Below, piece by piece: positions 38,402-47,390 of a stretch of 64,000 nt of DNA. Made by a program: the position numbers and the translations under genes. Below the pieces are notes generated by a model. It searched no databases. It was not told the origin of the DNA and was given only the letters and a program-made list of their open reading frames with translations. This stretch comes from Microbispora catharanthi (GTDB taxonomy: Bacteria; Actinomycetota; Actinomycetes; Streptosporangiales; Streptosporangiaceae), in NCBI RefSeq assembly GCF_006334915.2, contig NZ_VDMA02000013.1:1-64000 (forward strand). Direction: 5' to 3'. Numbering within the stretch: position 1 is the stretch's first letter; each line of letters opens with the position of its first letter.

Positions 38402-39007
38402 CTACGCCTCGTCTTCGACGTCGTCGATCGGACGGCCGAACGTGACCGCGTCGCGCACGACAGCGGGCACGGTGGAGCGAAGAGGAGCGTCGGGGCGCAG
38501 GCCGAGCGCGTCGTTGACCGTCGAGAAGGCCAGACGGAGTGCCACGAACGCAGTGATCGTGAAGATCTGCGAATCGTCGAATCCGGCGTCGCGCAGCTCC
38601 TGCACATCCGCCTCGGTGGTGCCGTTGGGGTCGCGCGCCACCTTACGGGCCCACGCGGCCATGGCCTGCTCACTGTCGTCCAGGCCGTCGTCGACGCCCT
38701 TCAGAACCCCTGCGGCGGTCTCCGCGCCGGCCGCCTGCGCCAGCCTGTTTCCCCACATGAGCGAGCAGTAGGAATCGCCGAACGCCGACGCGAACGCGGC
38801 GACGAGGACGGAGCGCTGACGCGGGCTGAGGCGGTCCCCGGCGTTCACCTGCCGCAGCAGGGCGAACAGCCCGGTCACCGTCGCCGGCTGATAGGCCCAC
38901 AGGCGTGAGACGCTCATCACGTAACCCACCTCGGCGACGTCCTCGTCGAAGATCTGCTGGGCCTCGGCGGTGACGTCGGGGATGCCGAGAAAACCGATTC
39001 TGTCCAT
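38402..39007 (-). CDS. Carboxymuconolactone decarboxylase / AhpD-like protein
   Basis: This 201-residue all-helical protein is of the peroxidase-related CMD clan (GLFALLRQVNAGDRLSPRQR, VAAFASAFGDSYCSLMWGNR). The usual CxxC redox pair is incomplete: only one Cys is present in YCSLMWGN, so AhpD-type peroxidase chemistry is doubtful. The start at 39007 begins MDRIGFLGIPDV. It is divergent from the large LuxR regulator, with a palindrome between them. Confidence 0.8.
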   Translation of the reverse strand: MDRIGFLGIPDVTAEAQQIFDEDVAEVGYVMSVSRLWAYQPATVTGLFALLRQVNAGDRLSPRQRSVLVAAFASAFGDSYCSLMWGNRLAQAAGAETAAGVLKGVDDGLDDSEQAMAAWARKVARDPNGTTEADVQELRDAGFDDSQIFTITAFVALRLAFSTVNDALGLRPDAPLRSTVPAVVRDAVTFGRPIDDVEDEA

Positions 39008-39074
39008 GGTCTCTTTTTTCACGGGTCGCCGGCTCGCTTGCAAGGCCAGCGTCGCGGTTCTCCGGCCCCGGCTC

Positions 39075-39093
39075 ATCCGTGCGATGCACGGAT
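39075..39093. promoter_or_regulatory. Perfect 19-bp palindrome between divergent genes
   Basis: ATCCGTGC-GAT-GCACGGAT lies 68 bp from the CMD-like start and 58 bp from the LuxR-type start. It is a candidate binding site for the LuxR-type regulator. Confidence 0.5.
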
Positions 39094-39150
39094 CCTCGTA
39101 CGGACGCGGTCTCCGTGTCGCCGGTGCCCGTGCCGAAGGACAATGCGTGC

Positions 39151-41703
39151 ATGACGCACCAAGGGGACGGCCTGCCGGATCGGCTGGCTCGCGCCGGGGT
39201 CACCGGACGCGAGGCCGAGATTCTCTGGGCGGTCGCCGAACGGCTGCGTAACCGCGAGATCGCCGAGCGGCTGCACGTCTCGGTGCGCACCGTGGAGAGC
39301 CACATCGCCGCCCTGCTGCGCAAGCTCGGCGCCGCGGATCGGGCGGCGCTGGCCGAGACGGGTGCGCGGCTGCGACGTGCCGCCCGCGCCGGCGCCGCTC
39401 TCCCCGCGCCCCTGACCAGCCTCATCGGCCGGGTGGACGAGACGAACGAACTCGTCGCACTGCTCGGCACCCATCGCCTCGTCACGCTCATCGGCCCGGG
39501 TGGTGTGGGCAAGACGCGGCTCGCGCTGCACGTAGCGGAATCCGCATGGGCCACGGCCCCCGCCGACCGGTTCCCCGGCGGCGTCCGGCTGGCCGACCTC
39601 GCTCCGGTGGCGCCGGAGTCGGCCGGCGACACCTTCGCGCGGGCGCTGGGCGTCGTGCCGGAGCCGGGATGGCCGCTACGCGACATCCTGCGGGAGGTCG
39701 CCGCGGGTTCGGGCTGTCTGCTGCTCGCCGACAACTGCGAGCACGTCGTCGCGGAGGCCGCCGAGATCGTCGCCGACCTGCTCGGCGCCGGCGGCGCGCT
39801 GCGGGTGCTCGCCACCAGCCGCGAACCGCTCGGCATCCCCGGCGAGGTCGCCTACCAGGTGCAGCCGCTGCACCTGCCCGCTCCGCACGCGTCCGAGCGA
39901 GCCGAGAGCATCGCGCCCTACGACGCCGTACGCCTGTTCGTCGACCGTGCGACGGCCGCATCGCCCGGCTTCGCCCTCACCGACGCCGTCGCCCCGGCCG
40001 TCGCGGCGCTGTGCCGGCGCCTCGACGGGCTGCCGCTGGCCATCGAACTGGCCGCGTCGCGGCTGCGCACCTTCGGGCCGGCCGAACTCGTGGAGCACCT
40101 CGACCAGCGCTTCGAACTGCTGTCCGCCGGAGTCCGTACGGCCCCGCCGCGGCACCGCGCCCTGCGCAGCACCATCGACTGGAGCTACCAGTTGCTGGAC
40201 GACGGCGAGCGAGCCTTGTTCGATCGGCTCGGCGTGTTCCCCGCCGACTTCGACCTGGCGGCCATCGTGTCCGCATGCGAGGGCGAGGATCTCGCCGGCG
40301 AAGCCGTGATCACGTTGCTGCCCAGGCTGGTGGACAAGTCGCTCGTCTCCACTGTGGGGCGCGGCACCGGGCGCTACCGGCTGCTCGAGACGATCCGGGC
40401 GTACGCCGCCCAGCGGCTGGCCGACTCGGGTGGTGAGCCGGCCGCCAGGCGCCGTCACGCCGCCCACTATCTCGCCTTCGCGGAACGGGCGGCCGAGCGA
40501 TTACGCACCTCGGACCAGCGCGTCTGGCTCGACCGTATGACCACGGAGCAGCCGAATCTGCACGCCGCGCTGGCACACGGCATCAGCACCGGCGACGTCG
40601 AGTCCGCCTGGCGGATGATCGCCGCGCTGCAGCGGTTCTGGGACGTCACCGGTCGGCGCCGCGAAGCCCACAAGTGGATTCGGCAGGCGCTGACCGTCGC
40701 CGACCCGCCCGCCACGCCCGCCGTCGTCGCCGGGCTCACCGAGGCCTGCCTGGTCCTGGACTCCCGGGACGCTCGCGCCGCGTTCGACCTGGCCCGCAAG
40801 GCGGCGAGCCTGGCCGCCGGCCTCGACGATCTCGCCCGCGCCAGAGCGGCACGCGCGGTCGGAATGAGCGCGACCTGGATCCGGCCGGAGCTGGTCGCCC
40901 CGGCGTTGCAGGAGGCGCTTGCCGGGTTCGGCGACGAGCATCCGTGGGACGGCGCGCTGACGATGCAGGGCCTCGCGGTCACCACCGCCGACCTGAGCCG
41001 GGCGCTCCAGTGGGGACGAGACAGCGCGGCGTTCTTCCGCAGGGCCGGCGATCAGATATGCGCGGCCAACACCTTGTACCTCATGGCGCAACGGTCGATA
41101 TCCGCAGGCATCGCCGACGACGAGGTGCACGGATGGCTCACCGAGAGCCGCGCGTTGGCCGAGGCCGCCGGCAGCGAGGCGGACATGGCGCACGCGACGG
41201 TCGGCTTCGGGCAGTTGGCGTGGCTGCGCGGCGACCACGACCGGGCCGCCGAGCTTATGAGCGAGTGCCTGCCCACCCTGCGCCGGCTCGGCGACCGCCG
41301 CTGCACGGGCCGCGCGCTGCACATGCTCGGTCAGCGGGCCTACGAGAAGCAGGAGCCGGCCCGGGCCGAAGAACTTTTACGCGCCAGCGTCGAAGCCATC
41401 GCGCTCGCCGGCCAGTCGTTCGTGCTCGTATCGGCGCTCGAGGCGCTGGCGGCCGTGTACGCCGCGCAGCAGCGCCCCCGCAGCGCGGCCGTGCTTCTCG
41501 GCACGGCGCACAGCGTGCGTGAGGCGGCCGGCGCGCACCTGCGCCCCCCGCAGCCGCCTGACCAGGAGCTGCGCCACACCCTCGTACGGGTCCTTGGCGC
41601 CGGGTCCTTCGACGGCGCCCACGCTCAAGGGGAGCGCCTGTCGGCGACGGCGGCGCTGCGGCTCGCGCCCGTGGACGAGGAATCCCGGCCCGCCGTCCCC
41701 TGA
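39151..41703 (+). CDS. LuxR-type regulator with NB-ARC ATPase and TPR-like repeats
   Basis: This is an 850-residue signal-transduction ATPase. Unusually for large LuxR regulators, the GerE helix-turn-helix is N-terminal (GVTGREAEILWAVAERLRNR, EIAERLHVSVRTVESHIAAL). An NB-ARC NTPase follows: Walker A IGPGGVGKTRL, Walker B CLLLADNCEH, ATSREPLGIPGE and the GLPLAIELAA motif. Helical TPR-like repeats run from about residue 440 to the end. Such proteins oligomerise on nucleotide binding. The start at 39151 is chosen over a longer frame with no conserved sequence. Confidence 0.9.
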   Translation: MTHQGDGLPDRLARAGVTGREAEILWAVAERLRNREIAERLHVSVRTVESHIAALLRKLGAADRAALAETGARLRRAARAGAALPAPLTSLIGRVDETNELVALLGTHRLVTLIGPGGVGKTRLALHVAESAWATAPADRFPGGVRLADLAPVAPESAGDTFARALGVVPEPGWPLRDILREVAAGSGCLLLADNCEHVVAEAAEIVADLLGAGGALRVLATSREPLGIPGEVAYQVQPLHLPAPHASERAESIAPYDAVRLFVDRATAASPGFALTDAVAPAVAALCRRLDGLPLAIELAASRLRTFGPAELVEHLDQRFELLSAGVRTAPPRHRALRSTIDWSYQLLDDGERALFDRLGVFPADFDLAAIVSACEGEDLAGEAVITLLPRLVDKSLVSTVGRGTGRYRLLETIRAYAAQRLADSGGEPAARRRHAAHYLAFAERAAERLRTSDQRVWLDRMTTEQPNLHAALAHGISTGDVESAWRMIAALQRFWDVTGRRREAHKWIRQALTVADPPATPAVVAGLTEACLVLDSRDARAAFDLARKAASLAAGLDDLARARAARAVGMSATWIRPELVAPALQEALAGFGDEHPWDGALTMQGLAVTTADLSRALQWGRDSAAFFRRAGDQICAANTLYLMAQRSISAGIADDEVHGWLTESRALAEAAGSEADMAHATVGFGQLAWLRGDHDRAAELMSECLPTLRRLGDRRCTGRALHMLGQRAYEKQEPARAEELLRASVEAIALAGQSFVLVSALEALAAVYAAQQRPRSAAVLLGTAHSVREAAGAHLRPPQPPDQELRHTLVRVLGAGSFDGAHAQGERLSATAALRLAPVDEESRPAVP

Positions 41704-41844
41704 GCTCTCCTCATGATGTCGTGACGCCGCTCACACGTGCGCGTTGCCCAGGGGAGGGAGCACTACCTGAGCGGAGCGGCTAAGCGACGGCCAAGTATGC
41801 GGAAAAGGGCCGAGGCCAACGTGACGAACATCGGCGACCGGGCT

Positions 41845-42792
41845 TCAGCCGACGCGGATGATGCTCTTGCCGCGGGTCACTCCGCCGGCCAGGTCCGCTA
41901 TCGCGTTCTCCACATCGGCGAGGGTGTATTCGGCGGTGACGTCGAGGCGCACCGACCCGTCGGCGATCAGGGCCATGGCGCGAGCGGCGCTGTCGGCCAG
42001 CTTCTGCGGGCGGGTCTGGCTGGCCAGGTTGCTGTTGTAGGTCATCAGCGACTGGCCGTGCGTCAGCAGATCGTTGGCCGACACGGTGACCGGCTCGAAG
42101 GTGGCGATGTTGCCGTAGACCACGATCCGGCCATGCGGCGCCAGACGTGCCAGGTTCGCGACCCGCGTGGCGCCGCCGACCGGATCGAGGATCACGTCGA
42201 ACGTCTCGTCACCGAGGGCATCCGGAAACTGGTCGCGCACCAGCACCTCGTGATAACCGAACCGGCGTGCGTAATCGACCCGACCGGCATCGCCGACCAC
42301 CCCGACGATCCGGTCCGCGCCCGCGGCGGCGGCGAACTGCCCGGCCAGGGAGCCCACACCACCGGCGGCGGCATGGATCAGCACACTGTCCCCGCGCGAT
42401 ACCCCGGCGACACTGTTGATCAGGTCGTAGGCGGTCGGGGCTACCCACCCGAAAGCGGCGGCATCACGGATGCCGACCCCGGCGGCGTTGATCGCGAGCA
42501 CCGCCGGCGCGGTCACGACCTCGGCGTAACCGCCCCCGCCGATCAGCGCGGTCACCTGCTCGCCGATACGGGCCTCGTCGACGTCCTCCCCCACGGCGAC
42601 GATCTCACCCGCCGCCTCGAAGCCGGGCACGAATGGGCGCGGAATCGGGAAGTGCCCCGCACGCACCAGCACGTCGCCGTACTGCACCCCCGCGTAGGCG
42701 ACCCTGATCGCGACCTCGCCCGGCCCGGCCGCGGGCTCGGCCCTCTCCGCGATCCGGAGCTGGTCGTCGGCGCCCAGAACAACAGCCTTCAT
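41845..42792 (-). CDS. Quinone oxidoreductase-like zinc-free MDR alcohol dehydrogenase
   Basis: This 315-residue medium-chain reductase/dehydrogenase has a GroES-like N-terminus (AGPGEVAIRVAYAGVQYGDV, FVPGFEAAGEIVAVGEDV) and an NADPH Rossmann domain (DSVLIHAAAGGVGSLAGQFA). The quinone-oxidoreductase pattern lacks the zinc-binding Cys residues. ATG at 42792 starts MKAVVLGADDQL. The upstream palindromes and divergent MarR gene suggest induction by an electrophile or quinone. Confidence 0.9.
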   Translation of the reverse strand: MKAVVLGADDQLRIAERAEPAAGPGEVAIRVAYAGVQYGDVLVRAGHFPIPRPFVPGFEAAGEIVAVGEDVDEARIGEQVTALIGGGGYAEVVTAPAVLAINAAGVGIRDAAAFGWVAPTAYDLINSVAGVSRGDSVLIHAAAGGVGSLAGQFAAAAGADRIVGVVGDAGRVDYARRFGYHEVLVRDQFPDALGDETFDVILDPVGGATRVANLARLAPHGRIVVYGNIATFEPVTVSANDLLTHGQSLMTYNSNLASQTRPQKLADSAARAMALIADGSVRLDVTAEYTLADVENAIADLAGGVTRGKSIIRVG

Positions 42793-42812
42793 GGCGTACA
42801 ACCTTCTGTGTC

Positions 42813-42863
42813 GACTCAGTATCCTGATACTGAGAAGCCTAAGCAGTATCAGGATGCTGAGTC
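42813..42863. promoter_or_regulatory. Double MarR operator in an inverted arrangement
   Basis: The 20-bp arms 42813-42832 and 42844-42863 are inverted copies matching at 19 of 20 bases around an 11-bp centre. Each arm lies in its own palindrome: CTCAGTATC-CT-GATACTGAG (42815-42834) and CAGTATC-AG-GATGCTG (42844-42859). It lies between the divergent oxidoreductase and marR starts. Confidence 0.8.
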
Positions 42864-42881
42864 AACTTAGGGAATTGAGAC

Positions 42882-43337
42882 ATGCCTGAAGTGCCCATTG
42901 AGGAGTACGTGTGCACCCGCATCCGCCGAGCCGAGCAGGCGCTCATGGCCCACCACGAGGGGGTGCTGCGCGGTTATGGGCTGACCATGACCCAGTACAT
43001 GGTGCTGCTGACCCTGTCTCGCGACGACGGCATGTCAGGTGCCCAACTGGCCCGCGCGTGCGGAGTCACCCAGCAGAGCATGGCCACCGTCTTGACGGGG
43101 ATGCAGAACAAAGGCCTCATCGACCGGCAGCCGTCCCCTGTGCACGCCAAAGTCCTGATCGCCACCCTCACTCCGGGCGGCCGTGACCTGCTCGACCGCG
43201 CCTACCAGGAGGTCATCGTGCTCGAACGCGCTCTGACCGACCGATTCACCGCCGACGAGCACCGGCTGTTCTGCGAATTCCTCGACCGCGCCACCGCCAC
43301 CCTGGTCGAGCAGACACCCGCCGCCCATTCCACCTGA
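42882..43337 (+). CDS. MarR family transcriptional regulator
   Basis: This 151-residue winged-helix protein has LTMTQYMVLLTLSRDDGMSG, recognition helix CGVTQQSMATVLTGMQNKGL and a short wing RQPSPVHAKVLIATLTPGGR. A Cys (CTRIRR) near the N-terminus and one beside the recognition helix could be redox-sensitive; this is inference. It is divergent from the quinone oxidoreductase gene and has two very good operator copies upstream. Confidence 0.93.
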   Translation: MPEVPIEEYVCTRIRRAEQALMAHHEGVLRGYGLTMTQYMVLLTLSRDDGMSGAQLARACGVTQQSMATVLTGMQNKGLIDRQPSPVHAKVLIATLTPGGRDLLDRAYQEVIVLERALTDRFTADEHRLFCEFLDRATATLVEQTPAAHST

Positions 43338-43354
43338 GAGCGGACGCCGGACCC

Positions 43355-43380
43355 GCCTGCGGCGGGGCGGAGCCGCAGGC
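43355..43380. terminator. Terminator between marR and the heptose operon
   Basis: GCCTGCGGC (43355-43363) pairs perfectly with GCCGCAGGC (43372-43380) between convergent stop codons. Confidence 0.65.
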
Positions 43381-43401
43381 GCGCCCGGTGGACGGCGAGG
43401 G

Positions 43402-44361
43402 TCAGGAGGCGACGGAGTAGGAGGTGAGCTCCTTCTCGAACCAGTCGATGGTGCGGCGCAGGCCGGTGACGGGGTCGACGCGCGGACGCCAGCCGAGCCG
43501 CTCCTCGGCGAGCGAGGTGTCGGGACGGCGGACGGCGGGGTCGTCCACCGGCCGCTCGACGAACCGGATCGGGGAGGACGAGCCCGCCAGGCCGCGGATC
43601 GTCTCCGCCAGCTCCGCCATCGACATCTCGGCCGGGTTGCCGATGTTCACCGGCCCGGCGAAGTCGCTCTCCGCGAGCGCGAGCACGCCGTCGATCGTGT
43701 CGTCCACGTAGCAGATCGAGCGCGTCTGGCCGCCGTCGCCGGTCACGGTGATCGGCTCGCCCAGCAGCGCCTGACGGATGAACGTGGGGATCGCCCGGCC
43801 GTCGTGGGGCCGCATCCGCGGGCCGTACGTGTTGAAGATCCGCACGATCGCCGTGTCGGCGCCGCGCGAGTTGCGGTAGGCCGTGGTCAGCGACTCGGCG
43901 AACCGCTTGGCCTCGTCGTATACGCTGCGCGGCCCGACCGGGTTGACGTTGCCCCAGTACGTCTCCTTCTGCGGGTGTTCCAGCGGGTCGCCGTACACCT
44001 CGCTGGTGGAGGCGAGGACGAACCGCGCGCCCTTCTCGGCGGCGAGGCCGAGGGCGTGCAGCGTCCCCATGCTGCCGACCTTCAGCGTCTCGATCGGATG
44101 GCGCAGGTAGTCGGCGGGGGACGCGGCCGAGGCGAAGTGCAGCACCAGGTCGACCTGGCCCGGCACGTGGACGAACCCGGTGAGGTCGCACTCCACGAGC
44201 CGGAACGCCGGCCTCCCGATCAGATGCTCCACGTTGCGCGGCGACCCGGTGAGGAAGTTGTCCAGGCAGACGACCGCCGCACCACGCTCCACCAACCGTT
44301 CGCACAGGTAGGAGCCGAGGAACCCGGCTCCCCCGGTGACCACGACACGGGATCCCTTCAC
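43402..44361 (-). CDS. NAD-dependent epimerase/dehydratase, UDP-glucuronate decarboxylase-like
   Basis: This 319-residue extended SDR has an NAD motif (VVVTGGAGFLGSYLCERLVE) and the very characteristic STSEVYGDPLEHPQKETYWG and NVNPVGPRSVYDEAKRFAES (catalytic Tyr-x-x-x-Lys) of UDP-glucuronate decarboxylases. It would give UDP-xylose. In this heptose context it could instead modify a heptose nucleotide. It is the last gene of the operon and overlaps the upstream GT9 gene by 4 bp. Confidence 0.85.
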   Translation of the reverse strand: MKGSRVVVTGGAGFLGSYLCERLVERGAAVVCLDNFLTGSPRNVEHLIGRPAFRLVECDLTGFVHVPGQVDLVLHFASAASPADYLRHPIETLKVGSMGTLHALGLAAEKGARFVLASTSEVYGDPLEHPQKETYWGNVNPVGPRSVYDEAKRFAESLTTAYRNSRGADTAIVRIFNTYGPRMRPHDGRAIPTFIRQALLGEPITVTGDGGQTRSICYVDDTIDGVLALAESDFAGPVNIGNPAEMSMAELAETIRGLAGSSSPIRFVERPVDDPAVRRPDTSLAEERLGWRPRVDPVTGLRRTIDWFEKELTSYSVAS

Positions 44362-45305
44362 CGCACTCCCACCCCTCGCAACCTTCTGACGGCGTCGAGC
44401 ACCTCGGGCACCCCGATTTCGAGCAGCCCCTCCGACGGCCGGTCGCCGTGCGGGTCACCCCTGCGTCCGGCCCACAGCGCGATGTGCGGGCGGCCCGGCG
44501 GCGGCCCCCACAGCGCGGGCGGCACCGGGCCGTACAGGATGACCGAGGGCGTGCCGACGGCGGTGGCCAGGTGCGACATGCCCGTGTCGCCGCAGACGAC
44601 GAGCGCCGCGTGCGCCGTCAGCGCGGCGAGCTCGGGCAGGTTCGTACGGCCGGCCAGCACGGACTCCTCCGGCAGGCCGGCGAGCGCGGCGACGTGCCGG
44701 GCGAGCGCGATCTCGGTCACGCCGCCGGTGACGACGACCCGGTGGCCCTGGCCGGCCAGTTCCGCCGCCACCTGGGCGAAGCGGTCCGGCGGCCACTGCC
44801 GTGCCCGGAACGCCGCCCCCGGGTGGATGATCACCTCACCGCCGGCGAGCGGGCTCGGCCCCGGGTCGCCCAATGCGAGGTCCTCCGGGTCGGCCGGAAT
44901 CCCGTACCACTCCAGCAGGGAGCACCACCGCCGTCTCTCGTGCGTCTCCGGCTCCCAGGGCGGCCCGTCCGGGCCCGGCACCAGGTCGTGGGCGTGCGTG
45001 AGCAGACGGCCCGGCCGGGTGCGGCGCAATGCCTGGATGCTCTCCGGGCCGCTGCCGTGCAGGTTGACCGCGACGTCCGGCGACTCGTACGGCACCGGCC
45101 CAGGGCCGGACACGTCGAGCAGCTCGTCGACGCCGCCGATCAGCGGCAGCAGCCCGCCGAGGTAGGCCGGGGTGGCCAGCACGAAGTGGTGCTCCGGGTG
45201 CGCCCGCCGCAGCGCCCGCAGCGCGGGCACCGAGGTCAGCAGGTCGCCGAGCCCGAGCCCGCGCAGGGCGAGCAGGACCGGTCTTCGCGGATCTTCTAGG
45301 GCCAT
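44358..45305 (-). CDS. Glycosyltransferase family 9 (heptosyltransferase-like)
   Basis: This 315-residue GT-B enzyme has VLLALRGLGLGDLLTSVPAL at the N-terminus, IIHPGAAFRARQWPPDRFAQ for donor binding and VCGDTGMSHLATAVGTPSVI as in ADP-heptose:acceptor transferases. It should transfer heptose from ADP-heptose. The ATG at 45305 overlaps the SDR stop by 10 bp and has GGAG upstream. It is a paralogue of the GT9 at 49132-50172. Confidence 0.88.
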   Translation of the reverse strand: MALEDPRRPVLLALRGLGLGDLLTSVPALRALRRAHPEHHFVLATPAYLGGLLPLIGGVDELLDVSGPGPVPYESPDVAVNLHGSGPESIQALRRTRPGRLLTHAHDLVPGPDGPPWEPETHERRRWCSLLEWYGIPADPEDLALGDPGPSPLAGGEVIIHPGAAFRARQWPPDRFAQVAAELAGQGHRVVVTGGVTEIALARHVAALAGLPEESVLAGRTNLPELAALTAHAALVVCGDTGMSHLATAVGTPSVILYGPVPPALWGPPPGRPHIALWAGRRGDPHGDRPSEGLLEIGVPEVLDAVRRLRGVGVR

Positions 45306-45976
45306 GACGTCTCCGTGGAGGCGCACACGACCAGCTCCCTGACCTCGCAGCCCCGCGGCTGGCCGAGCGCGAACAGGATCGCCGAGGCGACGTCCTCCGG
45401 CTGGTTCAGCCGGGCGTCGGGGCCGGGCTTGTACTGGTCGGGGCGGTCGTTGAAGAAGTTCGTCTGCATGCCGCCGGGGATCAGCAGGGTCACTCCCACC
45501 TGCCCGGCCAGCTCGGCGGCCAGGGCCCGGGTGAAGCCCACGACGCCGAACTTCGAGGCGCAGTAGGCCGTCGCGTCGCCGAGCGCCCGCACCCCGAGCG
45601 TGGAGGCGACGGTGACGACCTTGCCTCCCGACTGGCGCAGATACGGCAGGGCCGCCCGGACCACCGCGGCGGTCCCGAGCAGGTTGACCCCGATCACCCG
45701 TTCCCACTGCTCGGCGGCCACGTCCTCCAGCCGTCCGCAGGCGTCGATGCCCGCCGCCGTCACGACGCCGTCGAGCCCGCCCACCCGGTCGGCGAGCTCG
45801 CGCACGGCCCGCTCGGCCTGCTCGCGGTCGGCCAGGTCGGCCCGCACATGGTCGAACCCGCCGTCCGGCTCGTTCACGTCCACGACCAACGGCCGTCCGC
45901 CCGCCTTGGCGACCGCCATGGCGGTCGCCCGGCCCAGGCCGGACGCGCCACCGGTGATCAATACGTTTCCCACCAT
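45296..45976 (-). CDS. Classical SDR oxidoreductase of the heptose operon
   Basis: This 226-residue protein has an NAD(P) motif VLITGGASGLGRATAMAVAK, VVTAAGIDACGR, catalytic Ser in VVTVASTLGV and YCASKFGVVGF (Tyr-x-x-x-Lys). It may oxidise or reduce the nucleotide-heptose or another sugar. It is not of the HldD epimerase type, which is an extended SDR. It starts 31 bp after hldE and overlaps the next GT9. Confidence 0.85.
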   Translation of the reverse strand: MVGNVLITGGASGLGRATAMAVAKAGGRPLVVDVNEPDGGFDHVRADLADREQAERAVRELADRVGGLDGVVTAAGIDACGRLEDVAAEQWERVIGVNLLGTAAVVRAALPYLRQSGGKVVTVASTLGVRALGDATAYCASKFGVVGFTRALAAELAGQVGVTLLIPGGMQTNFFNDRPDQYKPGPDARLNQPEDVASAILFALGQPRGCEVRELVVCASTETSWP

Positions 45977-46007
45977 TGAGGTCGATCCCTTCGATAGGCG
46001 GCCGATG

Positions 46008-47390
46008 TCACGAAGCGGCTCGGGCGGCGGCGATCAGGCCGGTGGTGGAGTAGCCGGGCACGGTCGGCAGGATGACGACCTCCCCACCGGCCCGGCGTAC
46101 GGCCTCGGCCTCCGGCATCGACCGCTCGTCGTAGTCGCCGCCCTTCACCCACACGTCCGGGCACAGGCGCTCGATGACCCGCGACGGCGTGTCCTCGTCG
46201 AAGACCGTCACCGCGTCCACGCAGCCGAGCGCGCGCAGCACCTCGACCCGGTCACGCTCGCTCACCAGCGGCCTGCTCGGTCCCTTGAGCCGCCGGATCG
46301 AATCGTCGGAGTTCACGCAGACCACCAGGGCGTCGCCTAACGCCCGGGCCCGCCGCAGCAGGCTCACATGCCCGGCGTGCAGCAGGTCGAAACACCCGCC
46401 GGTCGCGATCAGGCGGCCCCCGGCGGCGCGTACGGCGGCGGCCACCTCGAAGGCGGACGCGCCGGGCGCGAACGGCACCGGCGACTCGGCGGCAGGGCGC
46501 GGCAGGCGCAGCGCGGCGGCCCCGCCCTCCTCCACGAACCTGGTGGCCTCGCCGACCGCGCGGGCGACGGCGTCCTCGGTGGACGCGCCGTCCGCCAGTG
46601 CGAGCGCCGCCGCCGCGGCGAAGCGGTCGCCCGCGCCGCAGGCGTCCGTGCCGGACGCGACGTGCGGGACGGGGACCGGCCCGAACCTGCCGCCGCGGCG
46701 GGCCAGCATCGCGCCGCGTTCCCCCAGTGTGATCGCGACGGCCTCGGCGTCGAGGTCGCGCACCAGCCTGCGGGCGGTGCGCTCCGGCGAGACGTACGGC
46801 TCCTCGCACATGCCGCGGGCCTCGGCCTCGCTGGGCGTGACCAGCGCGCATCCCGACACGGGCAGCGCCCCGCGGGGATGGGGGTCCCAGACCAGCGGCA
46901 CGTCGAGGCCGCGCAGCGGCTCACGCAGCAGGTCGGCCACGCCGCGCCCGTAGTCGGCGACCAGGACCGCGCTCGCCGCGGCGAGGGCGTCGGCCGCGCG
47001 GGCGAACGCGGAGGCGGAGGCCACCTGGCCGGGCCGGCCCAGCGCCCGCCCGTCGCCGGTGTCGATCCTGACCAGCGTCTGCCCGCGGGCGCGGACCCGC
47101 GTCTTACGCACGGTCGTGCCGCGCAGCGGCAGCCGCACGATCTCGACGGAAGGCGACAGCAGCCCCTCCAGGCAGCGGCCGGAGGGGTCGTCGCCCATGG
47201 CGGTGATCAGCACCACCCGCGTGCCGTCGCGGGCGGCCAGCAGCGCCGCGAGCCCCGCGCCGCCCGGCCGGTGGTGCTCCGCCTGCTCCTCCACGACGGG
47301 GACGGGAGCGTCGGGGGCCAGCCGGTCGGCGGTGCCCTCGACGTCGACGTCGAGCAGGGAGTCTCCGACGATGACAAGTGGTCCGCTCAC
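46008..47390 (-). CDS. hldE: Bifunctional heptose 7-phosphate kinase / heptose 1-phosphate adenylyltransferase
   Basis: This is a 460-residue fusion. Residues 1-315 form a PfkB-type kinase (VIVGDSLLDVDVEG, RPGGAGLAALLAA, GTDACGAGDRFAAAAALAL) that would make heptose 1,7-bisphosphate. Residues 325-460 form a nucleotidyltransferase (IATGGCFDLLHAGHVSLLRR with HxGH, VNSDDSIRRLKGPSRP, VKGGDYDERSMPEAEAV) that would make ADP-heptose. Domain order and motifs match E. coli HldE. It overlaps gmhA by 4 bp. ADP-heptose is best known from Gram-negative LPS, so its use here is notable. Confidence 0.92.
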   Translation of the reverse strand: MSGPLVIVGDSLLDVDVEGTADRLAPDAPVPVVEEQAEHHRPGGAGLAALLAARDGTRVVLITAMGDDPSGRCLEGLLSPSVEIVRLPLRGTTVRKTRVRARGQTLVRIDTGDGRALGRPGQVASASAFARAADALAAASAVLVADYGRGVADLLREPLRGLDVPLVWDPHPRGALPVSGCALVTPSEAEARGMCEEPYVSPERTARRLVRDLDAEAVAITLGERGAMLARRGGRFGPVPVPHVASGTDACGAGDRFAAAAALALADGASTEDAVARAVGEATRFVEEGGAAALRLPRPAAESPVPFAPGASAFEVAAAVRAAGGRLIATGGCFDLLHAGHVSLLRRARALGDALVVCVNSDDSIRRLKGPSRPLVSERDRVEVLRALGCVDAVTVFDEDTPSRVIERLCPDVWVKGGDYDERSMPEAEAVRRAGGEVVILPTVPGYSTTGLIAAARAAS

